This document shows positions 1 through 4,164 of a stretch of DNA of 5,080 nt, one piece after another (the stretch's first letter is position 1; each line of letters begins with the position of its first letter). The stretch comes from Nocardioides sp. (GTDB taxonomy: Bacteria; Actinomycetota; Actinomycetes; Propionibacteriales; Nocardioidaceae). The stretch covers positions 1 to 5,080 of the forward strand of contig JAKDNC010000302.1 in assembly GCA_030452025.1 (NCBI GenBank), in the 5' to 3' direction. A program made the position numbers and the translations under genes. Under the pieces are notes generated by a model that saw only the letters and a program-made list of their open reading frames with translations, searched no databases and had not been told where the DNA came from.

Positions 1-1
1 G

Positions 2-175
2 GTCGAACAGCACAGTGAGGCGCCCTCATCAGCTCCGAAGGTGGAGAAGTCCAGCTCGGTCTACTTCGAGAATTGCGACGCCGCCCGGGCAGCCGGCGGG
101 GCACCCGTGCACAGGGGCGGCCCCGGCTACGGCTCGCACCTGGACCGCGATGGCGACGGAGTCGGCTGCGAGTAG
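2..175 (+). CDS. C-terminal part of an Excalibur-domain protein (5' end outside window)
   Basis: The frame is open from base 2 to the TAG at 173-175 and gives 57 residues; the beginning lies outside the window. The visible part starts with a Ser/Pro/Lys-rich linker (about residues 1-19). A compact Excalibur domain follows: VYFENCDAARAAG at about 20-32, then a Gly-rich stretch and the closing DRDGDGVGCE at 48-57. The Asp-x-Asp-x-Asp-Gly-type loop (D48, D50, D52) resembles an EF-hand calcium loop, and C25 and C56 are the conserved cysteine pair of the family. Such domains usually sit at the C-terminus of secreted or surface proteins of Gram-positive bacteria, often behind a nuclease or a signal peptide plus linker. 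Which N-terminal partner is present here cannot be seen. Calcium binding is inferred from the family; the domain assignment itself is firm. Confidence 0.88.
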   Translation, partial: VEQHSEAPSSAPKVEKSSSVYFENCDAARAAGGAPVHRGGPGYGSHLDRDGDGVGCE

Positions 176-200
176 CGACCCCTCCGTCGTACTGCCCGGG

Positions 201-965
201 TCAGTCGCGGAGCCGCACGGAAAGGCAGGTGACGCAGCCTTCGAGTTTCTCGAACTCGGTCATGTCCACGGCGACCACGCGCAGGCCGCGCTCTTCGTAG
301 ACCTGTCGGGTTCGCGGCGCACTGGCCGACATCAGGACCGTGTTCTCGTCGAGCAGGACGACGTGGGCGCCGGACTCCTCGGGGACCGCGAGGTAGCGGG
401 ACCAGACGGTCGGGTCGTCGACCAGCTCGTCGAATCCCACGACGGTGCCGTCGGGGAGTGCGGTGACAGCTGACTTGAGGTGCAGCACCTTCGTCATGGG
501 TATGGCGACCACATGCGCGCCCAGCGGCTCGACGTGGCCGGCGAGCTGGTCGACCCCGGATTGGTTGGAGCGCCCGCCGAGCCCGACCCACACGGTGCCG
601 TCGTGCTTGAGGACGTCGCCACCGTCAAGCGTCCCTGGTGCCTCGATGTGGGCAAGTCGGTAACCCAGCTCGCGCAGGGTCCGTTCGGTTCCTGCCGTCT
701 CTGGCTTGCGCTCGTCGGCGCCGGGGCGCGTGATCACCGCGAGGTCGGCGTACATGACGACCGTGTCCTCGACGAAGACCGAGTCCGGGCTCTCCGGGGC
801 TGGCGGGACCTCGACGGTCTCCCAGCCTTCGGCGTGCAGCGCGGCCACGTAGCCGTTCCACTGCTGGAGCGCCAGATCGATGTCGATGGGGATGCGATCG
901 ATGTGGGTGAGCAGCCCTTCGGCCAGACGGGGGCTGGGACGGCGGACGAGGGCGCGACGGTTCAT
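201..965 (-). CDS. ddaH: Dimethylargininase (N(omega),N(omega)-dimethylarginine dimethylaminohydrolase, DDAH)
   Basis: A 254-residue cytoplasmic enzyme of the pentein (guanidine-modifying) superfamily, expected to hydrolyse asymmetric dimethyl- or monomethyl-arginine to L-citrulline plus dimethyl- or methylamine. Family signatures appear in order: FVEDTVV at 64-70, the LDGGDVL motif with Asp114, the HLKS motif with His162, and EGCVTCLSV near the C-terminus with Cys247. By alignment from memory with human DDAH1 (Asp127, His173, Cys274), D114, H162 and C247 form the catalytic triad, so the enzyme looks intact. The length equals that of the well-studied Pseudomonas enzyme. The reading frame stays open 217 codons further upstream. 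I chose the ATG at 965 because GAGAGGA lies 7 bases before it and the homologous protein begins there (MNRRALVRRPS). The gene ends 25 bases from the convergent Excalibur gene and is divergent from the gene at 1129. A related arginine-deiminase-like activity cannot be fully excluded. Confidence 0.92.
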   Translation of the reverse strand: MNRRALVRRPSPRLAEGLLTHIDRIPIDIDLALQQWNGYVAALHAEGWETVEVPPAPESPDSVFVEDTVVMYADLAVITRPGADERKPETAGTERTLRELGYRLAHIEAPGTLDGGDVLKHDGTVWVGLGGRSNQSGVDQLAGHVEPLGAHVVAIPMTKVLHLKSAVTALPDGTVVGFDELVDDPTVWSRYLAVPEESGAHVVLLDENTVLMSASAPRTRQVYEERGLRVVAVDMTEFEKLEGCVTCLSVRLRD

Positions 966-972
966 GCAGGGA

Positions 973-979
973 TCCTCTC
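973..979 (-). promoter_or_regulatory. Ribosome binding site of ddaH
   Basis: On the minus strand GAGAGGA stands 7 bases before the ATG at 965. It decides the start: upstream in-frame codons belong to an open stretch that runs antisense through the next gene and lacks homology-like content. No convincing -10/-35 pair for ddaH was found further upstream; a TTGACG (1032-1037, minus) lacks a partner hexamer at proper spacing. Confidence 0.65.
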
Positions 980-1008
980 GCAGCAGGGAGCAGAGATCAC
1001 GCGCTGTC

Positions 1009-1029
1009 TCCGGTGGGTTGTCCGGTGGG
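1009..1029. repeat. Tandem direct repeat TCCGGTGGG, 12-base period (possible operator)
   Basis: TCCGGTGGG occurs at 1009-1017 and again at 1021-1029; including two flanking bases the match is 10 of 11. The copies start 12 bases apart. They lie in the 163-base divergent region between ddaH and the monooxygenase-like gene, 36-44 bases inside the gap from the ddaH start. Directly repeated half sites are a common arrangement for AraC-type regulators, and one is encoded two genes away. A role as operator is inference; chance repeats in GC-rich DNA are possible. Confidence 0.35.
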
Positions 1030-1061
1030 AGCGTCAACGTGTCTGACTTACGCGAGCCAGA

Positions 1062-1074
1062 CGCCGGTCCGGCG
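1062..1074. repeat. 13-base palindrome CGCCGGTCCGGCG in the divergent intergenic region
   Basis: Perfect two-fold symmetry (six-base arms around a single central T), 54 bases before the start of the gene at 1129. The arms are too close for an RNA hairpin, so if functional it would be a protein binding site for a dimeric regulator. It is all G/C apart from the centre, so it could be a chance event. Confidence 0.25.
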
Positions 1075-1128
1075 CTGCAGGATCGAGGGGTCCCGCCAAC
1101 CCACTGGCCCCGACTGTCTGGAGACTCC

Positions 1129-1428
1129 ATGTTCATCGCGCTGCTCGACTTCCACACCAGCCCGGCCGACCGCCACGTCGCGCTCGCCCAGTTCGACAGT
1201 GATCGCGACGAGGTCCGCGGCATGCCCGGCAATCTCGACTTCCGCGTGTTCGCCGATCGCGGCAACGAAGAGTCCATCACCGTCATCCACGAATGGGACG
1301 ACGAGCCGTCGTTCGCTGGATACCTCGCATCCGACGCGTTCGCCCGTCTGGGGGCGGTGATCCGACCATTGATGACCACACCACCGGTCAGTCGCCGGTT
1401 CCGTGCCGATCTTCTCGAGACCGTCTGA
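1129..1428 (+). CDS. Small ABM-type (antibiotic biosynthesis monooxygenase-like) ferredoxin-fold protein
   Basis: A 99-residue protein with the layout of a dimeric alpha/beta-barrel (ABM/quinol monooxygenase) domain. It has a first strand MFIALLDFH (1-9), a helix SPADRHVALAQFDSDRDEV (11-29), a Gly turn and strand MPGNLDFRVF (32-41), a strand with the family-typical HEWDD (54-58), a helix SFAGYLASDAFARL (61-74) and a last strand SRRFRADLL (88-96). Family members are cofactor-free oxygenases acting on quinols or polyketides, or small heme- or signal-related proteins. The substrate here cannot be told. The ATG at 1129 is preceded by GGAG at 1120-1123 with 5 bases of spacing. The frame is open upstream to 880, but that part is antisense to ddaH and has no such site. 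The gene is divergent from ddaH and 28 bases before the AraC-type gene, which has its own promoter element. Confidence 0.75.
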   Translation: MFIALLDFHTSPADRHVALAQFDSDRDEVRGMPGNLDFRVFADRGNEESITVIHEWDDEPSFAGYLASDAFARLGAVIRPLMTTPPVSRRFRADLLETV

Positions 1429-1442
1429 CTCGTCGACCGGTC

Positions 1443-1448
1443 TAGGCT
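1443..1448 (+). promoter_or_regulatory. -10 element TAGGCT of a probably leaderless promoter
   Basis: TAGGCT fits the actinobacterial TANNNT -10 consensus and ends 8 bases before the GTG at 1457, so transcription would begin at or next to the start codon. No Shine-Dalgarno sequence is present before this GTG, which supports leaderless translation. No clear -35 hexamer at 16-19 bases upstream. The same arrangement precedes the genes at 3676 and 4165. Confidence 0.55.
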
Positions 1449-1456
1449 GAGCCGGT

Positions 1457-2221
1457 GTGGAGCAGTCCGTGAAGCGTGAGGCGTTCGCGTTCGCACGGGA
1501 TTTCGACACGGCTCCCACGTCCGAGCTCTGCGTCGATCGGCACTACCTGCTCTGTGCCTCCAGGGGTGCGCTGCGGCTGGAGGCACACGGCAAGTCCTGG
1601 GTGCTGCCGCCCGCACGGGCCGCGTTGATCGCGGCGGGGGAGCCGATCCAGGTCACCATCCCGCAGCCGGTGACGACCTCTTCGGTGCTGTTCGACCCCG
1701 ACTTTGCCCCGGAGCCGTCCACACCACTGACCGTGTTCGACCTCAGCCCCTTGGCGCGAGCCCTGGTCTCGGAGTGCGACGCCTGGCCTGACGCCGACGA
1801 GCCGCTGCCGCCGTACGCACGCAGCGTGTTCGCGGCGTTGGCGGCTGTGACGTGGAGGCTGGCGCAGCAACCCAGCCCGGTCACGGTCCCGGCGGGCCAT
1901 TCGCCGGAGCTGCGTCGGGCACTGGTCCTGACCGACGGACGGCTGTCCGAGGTGGTGCGATTCGAAGACATCGCCAGTGAGGTTGGGCTGGCTTCACGGT
2001 CGCTCGCCCGTCGGTTCGAGGACGAGTGCGGAATGACCTGGCGCGCGGTGCTGCGCCGGATGCGGATCCTGCGCGCGATCGAGGAACTCGCTGCCGGCGA
2101 GGAGTCCGTGACCAACATCGCGCACGGGGTCGGATACACCTCCCTGTCAGCGTTCAACGCCGGGTTCCGTGACCTCACCGGGCGTACGCCGACGCAGTAT
2201 CGCGCGACCTTCCGTCCATGA
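1457..2221 (+). CDS. AraC/XylS-family transcriptional regulator
   Basis: A 254-residue DNA-binding regulator. Residues about 8-80 have the strand-rich, Gly/Pro-punctuated look of an AraC-type cupin sensing domain (LLCASRGALRLEAHG at 31-45, then LPPARAALIAAGEP at 50-63). A linker region of helices follows (about 95-165). The C-terminal third holds two helix-turn-helix units: FEDIASEVGLASRSLARRFE at 169-188 and SVTNIAHGVGYTSLSAFNAG at 217-236. It ends with the family signature FRDLTGRTPTQYR (237-249). The signal it senses is unknown. GTG at 1457 is taken as start because the TAGGCT -10 element lies 8 bases upstream and no ribosome site exists; an internal start is possible but would cut the sensing domain. 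It follows the small monooxygenase-like gene on the same strand. Likely targets are that gene, the divergent ddaH, or itself. Confidence 0.9.
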   Translation: MEQSVKREAFAFARDFDTAPTSELCVDRHYLLCASRGALRLEAHGKSWVLPPARAALIAAGEPIQVTIPQPVTTSSVLFDPDFAPEPSTPLTVFDLSPLARALVSECDAWPDADEPLPPYARSVFAALAAVTWRLAQQPSPVTVPAGHSPELRRALVLTDGRLSEVVRFEDIASEVGLASRSLARRFEDECGMTWRAVLRRMRILRAIEELAAGEESVTNIAHGVGYTSLSAFNAGFRDLTGRTPTQYRATFRP

Positions 2222-2239
2222 CCCAGCGCCCTACAGAAG

Positions 2240-2299
2240 AGCGTGAGTCCACTTCCTCCATCGCCACGCTGAAGGCCCTCTGCTCCCGATGATCAGAGG
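2240..2299. terminator. Weak inverted repeats in the convergent gap (possible bidirectional terminator)
   Basis: Two short stems lie between the AraC gene and the convergent gene ending at 2293. AGCGTG (2240-2245) pairs with CACGCT (2265-2270) across a 19-base loop. CCTCTG (2277-2282) pairs with CAGAGG (2294-2299) across 11 bases and overlaps the stop codon of the minus-strand gene. Neither has a T tract, and six-base stems are modest. The location fits a terminator better than the structure does. Confidence 0.25.
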
Positions 2300-2883
2300 C
2301 TGTCGGGATCGACCTCGCAGCGGTCCGGGGCCTGGACCGCGAAGACGTCCATGAGCTGGGCGAGAGTTTGGTAGTAGCCCACCAAGGTGGTCACCTCGAT
2401 CGTCTGGACCTCACCGAGCCAGCCCACGACCTCGGCGTACGTGTCGTCGTCGAGCCGTTCGTCCTCAAGCAATGCGCGAGCCAGGCTTGCGATGGAATCC
2501 TCCACCGGGTCGGGTGAGGTGAAGCTCCCGTCCCGGAGAGCCAGCAACTCCGCCTCACTGATGCCTACCGAGGCTCCGATGCGTCGGTGCGCATACCACT
2601 CGAAGTCGCTGCGGGTCGCGACTGCGACCATGAGGATCGCGATCTCTCGACCACGGTCGGTCATCGAGGTCCGGTATCGGATGGCTGACCCGAGCTCCTG
2701 CAGCGCCAGCCCCACGCCGGGCGCCTGCACCATCACGCCGAACGGACCGTTGAGTGATCCGTCTGTGGCCCTCAGGTCGAAGAGTTGCTCGCCGTTGGCC
2801 CGGGGTCCGCCGGCGATCGCTTGGTACACCTCGTCCTGTTCCGGTGTCAGGGAGTGTGGCGGGAGGTCGTTCAGGCGGCTCAT
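2293..2883 (-). CDS. Carboxymuconolactone decarboxylase/AhpD-fold family protein
   Basis: A 196-residue, probably cytoplasmic all-helical protein. The centre carries the CMD-family core: REIAILMVAVATRSDFEWYAHRRIGASVGISEAEL (79-113), including the conserved E95-W96-Y97-x-H99 and the following Gly/Ser turn. The C-terminal part (SIASLARALLEDERLDDDTYAEVVGWLGEVQTIEVTTLVGYYQTLAQLMDVF, 130-181) matches the second helical half. The CxxC of AhpD-type peroxidase-reducing members is absent; the only cysteine is C189 near the end. It is therefore closer to decarboxylase-like or uncharacterised members, where the Glu/His pair is kept. The ATG at 2883 has AAAGGAG 5 bases upstream; the open frame beyond it is antisense-type filler. 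It lies 79 bases downstream of the deaminase on the same strand, so co-transcription is likely. The substrate is unknown. Confidence 0.82.
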   Translation of the reverse strand: MSRLNDLPPHSLTPEQDEVYQAIAGGPRANGEQLFDLRATDGSLNGPFGVMVQAPGVGLALQELGSAIRYRTSMTDRGREIAILMVAVATRSDFEWYAHRRIGASVGISEAELLALRDGSFTSPDPVEDSIASLARALLEDERLDDDTYAEVVGWLGEVQTIEVTTLVGYYQTLAQLMDVFAVQAPDRCEVDPDSL

Positions 2884-2888
2884 CGGTG

Positions 2889-2895
2889 CTCCTTT
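2889..2895 (-). promoter_or_regulatory. Ribosome binding site of the CMD-family gene
   Basis: AAAGGAG on the minus strand, 5 bases before the ATG at 2883. It fixes the start against the 101-codon longer open frame. Confidence 0.75.
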
Positions 2896-2936
2896 GTCGA
2901 GGGACAGCGTCGTTGCCGGGCGCGACTCCTCAGCGA

Positions 2937-2955
2937 GCCCGACGTCGACTCGGGC
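2937..2955 (-). repeat. Hairpin-forming inverted repeat between the deaminase and CMD-family genes
   Basis: GCCCGA (2937-2942) and TCGGGC (2950-2955) form a perfect six-base stem with a 7-base loop, starting 7 bases beyond the deaminase stop codon in the transcription direction. There is no T tract. It could be a weak terminator, a processing or attenuation element lowering expression of the second gene, or chance. Its GCCCGA/TCGGGC arms also resemble part of the larger repeat at 2991-3023. Confidence 0.35.
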
Positions 2956-2962
2956 ACCGCCA

Positions 2963-3442
2963 CTACTTGGCGTGGTGCCTGGCGTGCAGCGCCCGCACCC
3001 GATCGGCCAGCTCGGGTGCGGGCCCGTCGACCTGCGCTCCGGGGACGACCTCGGTGATCCGCAGTGCCGCGACTGGCGCTTCAGGGACTCCCAGCTCGCT
3101 GAGCCACTGGAGGAGCTGCGGCGTCGAGGAGGCGAACACGATGCGGCCCAGGCCGGCCCAGCCATGGGCCGCGGCGCACATCGCACAGTGCTCGCCGGAG
3201 GTGTAGACGGTCATCGATCTGCGCTGGGCGACCGGCACGTTCGCCGCCGCCCACAGGGCGATCGCGAGCTCGGGATGCCGAGTGCCGTCGCCGTCGCTGA
3301 CGTGGTTGTGGTCCTCCATGAGCACGCGTCCGTCAGCCGCGACGAGCAGGGAGCCGAACGGCTCATCGCCCACCGTGACTGCCTGCTCGGCGAGCTCCAC
3401 GCAACGCTCGAGGTGTCGCAGGTCGTCGCTTCCGATCGCCAT
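2963..3442 (-). CDS. Cytidine/deoxycytidylate deaminase-fold nucleoside (or base) deaminase
   Basis: A 159-residue zinc enzyme of the cytidine-deaminase superfamily (guanine deaminase/TadA-like branch by pattern). Visible motifs are DEPFGSLLVAADGRVL (26-41), the substrate-side HN at 45-46, the zinc and proton-shuttle motif HPE (H56, E58) and the second zinc motif TSGEHCAMC (C86, C89), followed by AAAHGWAGLGRIVFASS (90-106). The normal Pro before the first zinc cysteine (PCxxC) is His85 here, although all three zinc ligands and the catalytic Glu remain. Expected chemistry is hydrolytic deamination of a purine or pyrimidine base or nucleoside; the exact substrate is unknown. ATG at 3442 is preceded by AAGGAGG with 4 bases of spacing, the strongest ribosome site in the window. 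It is the first gene of a likely two-gene unit with the CMD-family gene. A perfect 12-bp inverted repeat lies within codons 140-151. Confidence 0.85.
   Translation of the reverse strand: MAIGSDDLRHLERCVELAEQAVTVGDEPFGSLLVAADGRVLMEDHNHVSDGDGTRHPELAIALWAAANVPVAQRRSMTVYTSGEHCAMCAAAHGWAGLGRIVFASSTPQLLQWLSELGVPEAPVAALRITEVVPGAQVDGPAPELADRVRALHARHHAK
2991..3023. repeat. Perfect 12-bp inverted repeat with 9-base loop inside the deaminase 3' end
   Basis: GCCCGCACCCGA at 2991-3002 is the exact reverse complement of TCGGGTGCGGGC at 3012-3023, with loop 3003-3011. It lies in coding sequence about 26 bases before the deaminase stop codon and would give a very stable RNA hairpin on either strand. No T run follows on the minus strand. 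It may be a mRNA-stability or attenuation structure, or an accident of GC-rich coding sequence. Confidence 0.6.
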
Positions 3443-3446
3443 TGGC

Positions 3447-3453
3447 CCTCCTT
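3447..3453 (-). promoter_or_regulatory. Strong ribosome binding site of the deaminase gene
   Basis: AAGGAGG on the minus strand ends 4 bases before the ATG at 3442. It supports this start over an upstream in-frame open stretch of 60 codons. Confidence 0.8.
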
Positions 3454-3513
3454 CTCCCGGGCTTGCGCCGGGATCTTCCGTCGTCACCGACACCAAGATC
3501 TCACGTCGGGGTT

Positions 3514-3548
3514 CACGAAGGCGTGGAGAACACGTGCGCGGCTTCGTG
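3514..3548. repeat. Nested inverted repeat in the divergent region between deaminase and membrane protein genes
   Basis: CACGAAG (3514-3520) pairs with CTTCGTG (3542-3548), and inside it CGTG (3522-3525) pairs with CACG (3531-3534) around GAGAA. The element is central in the 233-base gap 3443-3675, which otherwise holds only the ribosome site at its left end and the -10 hexamer at its right end; I see no additional gene there. It could be an operator or a structured leader of the deaminase transcript. Confidence 0.35.
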
Positions 3549-3663
3549 CTGACCCGGGGAGCAGTCGCGGTCAACCGCAGGTGAGCAACTGCCGCAGGAG
3601 GCTGGCGGCGAATACGTTGCACTGAGTCCGGTGTGGCGAGCCCATTTCCATCACACCCCTACC

Positions 3664-3669
3664 TAGAAT
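3664..3669 (+). promoter_or_regulatory. -10 element TAGAAT of a probably leaderless promoter
   Basis: TAGAAT, close to the TANNNT consensus, ends 6 bases before the ATG at 3676. No Shine-Dalgarno sequence fits in between or just before, so the transcript would start at the A of the start codon. No obvious -35 hexamer. Confidence 0.6.
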
Positions 3670-3675
3670 CAGACC

Positions 3676-4068
3676 ATGGCGACGCTGGGGGCGGTTCCTG
3701 AGGACGACGGTCTGGACCGACTGTTGGGGACTTCGCCGGATCGGAAGATCCACACGTCCGCGGCCGCCGAGACGGCGTTCCTGAGCGGACTCGTCGCGAT
3801 CTTCACCGCTCCCTTCACTGCGGTCCAGGCCCTGTCCCTGATCGCTGGAGTCGTGTCACTGGTCTTCGTCGTGGTGGGCATGGCGGCAACCAGTCGGCCG
3901 AACGTCGCCGGACGTGCGCTCGTGCCGGCCGGCCTGTTCCTGGCCCTCGCGTCGTTGGTGCTGGTCGGGCTGCGATACGTGGCCGTCGACACCGCATTCG
4001 GCGACGAGTTCGTCCCGACCCTCGTCGCGTGGCTGGACTCGCTGCATTCCTGGCTGCGACTTCCGTAG
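3676..4068 (+). CDS. Small membrane protein of unknown function
   Basis: A 130-residue protein I do not recognise. A soluble, acidic N-terminal part (1-30) is followed by hydrophobic stretches at about 33-50 (TAFLSGLVAIFTAPFTAV), 51-71 (QALSLIAGVVSLVFVVVGMAA) and 81-104 (ALVPAGLFLALASLVLVGLRYVAV), consistent with two to three membrane helices. TSRP and the Arg-containing loop at 72-80 separate the last two. A short amphipathic tail (WLDSLHSWLRLP) closes it. There is no signal peptidase motif, catalytic motif or ligand-binding motif visible. The ATG at 3676 fits the leaderless -10 element 6 bases upstream. Codon use (G/C in third positions) and the hydrophobic pattern support a real gene. The next gene starts 96 bases later with its own promoter element, so they need not be related. 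Confidence 0.75.
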   Translation: MATLGAVPEDDGLDRLLGTSPDRKIHTSAAAETAFLSGLVAIFTAPFTAVQALSLIAGVVSLVFVVVGMAATSRPNVAGRALVPAGLFLALASLVLVGLRYVAVDTAFGDEFVPTLVAWLDSLHSWLRLP

Positions 4069-4082
4069 CTGGCTGAGCCGGC
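4068..4082 (+). terminator. Short hairpin at the stop of the membrane protein gene (possible terminator)
   Basis: GCTGGC (4068-4073) can pair with GCCGGC (4077-4082), one G-U pair included, around TGA. It begins at the last base of the stop codon. No T tract follows. The rest of the gap to 4150 is very G-rich and includes the 10-base palindrome GCGCCGGCGC at 4110-4119. Confidence 0.25.
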
Positions 4083-4150
4083 ACGTGGGAGCAGGCGCGG
4101 GGGAGGAGCGCGCCGGCGCCGGGTGTTCGGCTGCGAGCGTGTCCATGGTC

Positions 4151-4156
4151 TAGATT
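4151..4156 (+). promoter_or_regulatory. -10 element TAGATT of a probably leaderless promoter
   Basis: TAGATT ends 8 bases before the GTG at 4165, the same distance as for the AraC-type gene. No ribosome site precedes the GTG. This supports both the chosen start and independent transcription from the upstream gene. Confidence 0.58.
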
Positions 4157-4164
4157 CCGTTCAC

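Noticed and set aside
176..200. Terminator between the Excalibur gene and ddaH
   Set aside because: Only a four-base stem (CGAC/GTCG) can be drawn in the 25-base gap and there is no T tract.
1032..1037. TTGACG on the minus strand as -35 element for ddaH
   Set aside because: No TANNNT-like hexamer at 16-19 bases downstream; only G/C-rich sequence is found there.
480..1046. Plus-strand open frame of 188 codons opposite ddaH
   Set aside because: It mirrors the GC-biased codons of ddaH and has no recognisable domain or ribosome site.
966..1616. N-terminal extension of ddaH in the same open frame (217 codons)
   Set aside because: It runs antisense through the monooxygenase-like and AraC genes and has low-complexity Arg/Ser content. 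The ribosome site and homology both place the start at 965.
1543..2178. Minus-strand open frame opposite the AraC-type gene
   Set aside because: Ser/Arg-rich shadow of a gene with clear helix-turn-helix motifs.
2387..3625. Very long plus-strand open frame (412 codons) opposite the CMD-family and deaminase genes
   Set aside because: It is antisense to two well-supported genes with strong ribosome sites and family motifs. Its translation is Ser/Arg/Pro-rich with no domain, which is typical of a shadow frame in GC-rich DNA.
4110..4119. Palindrome GCGCCGGCGC before ctlX
   Set aside because: All-G/C ten-base palindromes are expected by chance in such sequence, and nothing else marks it.
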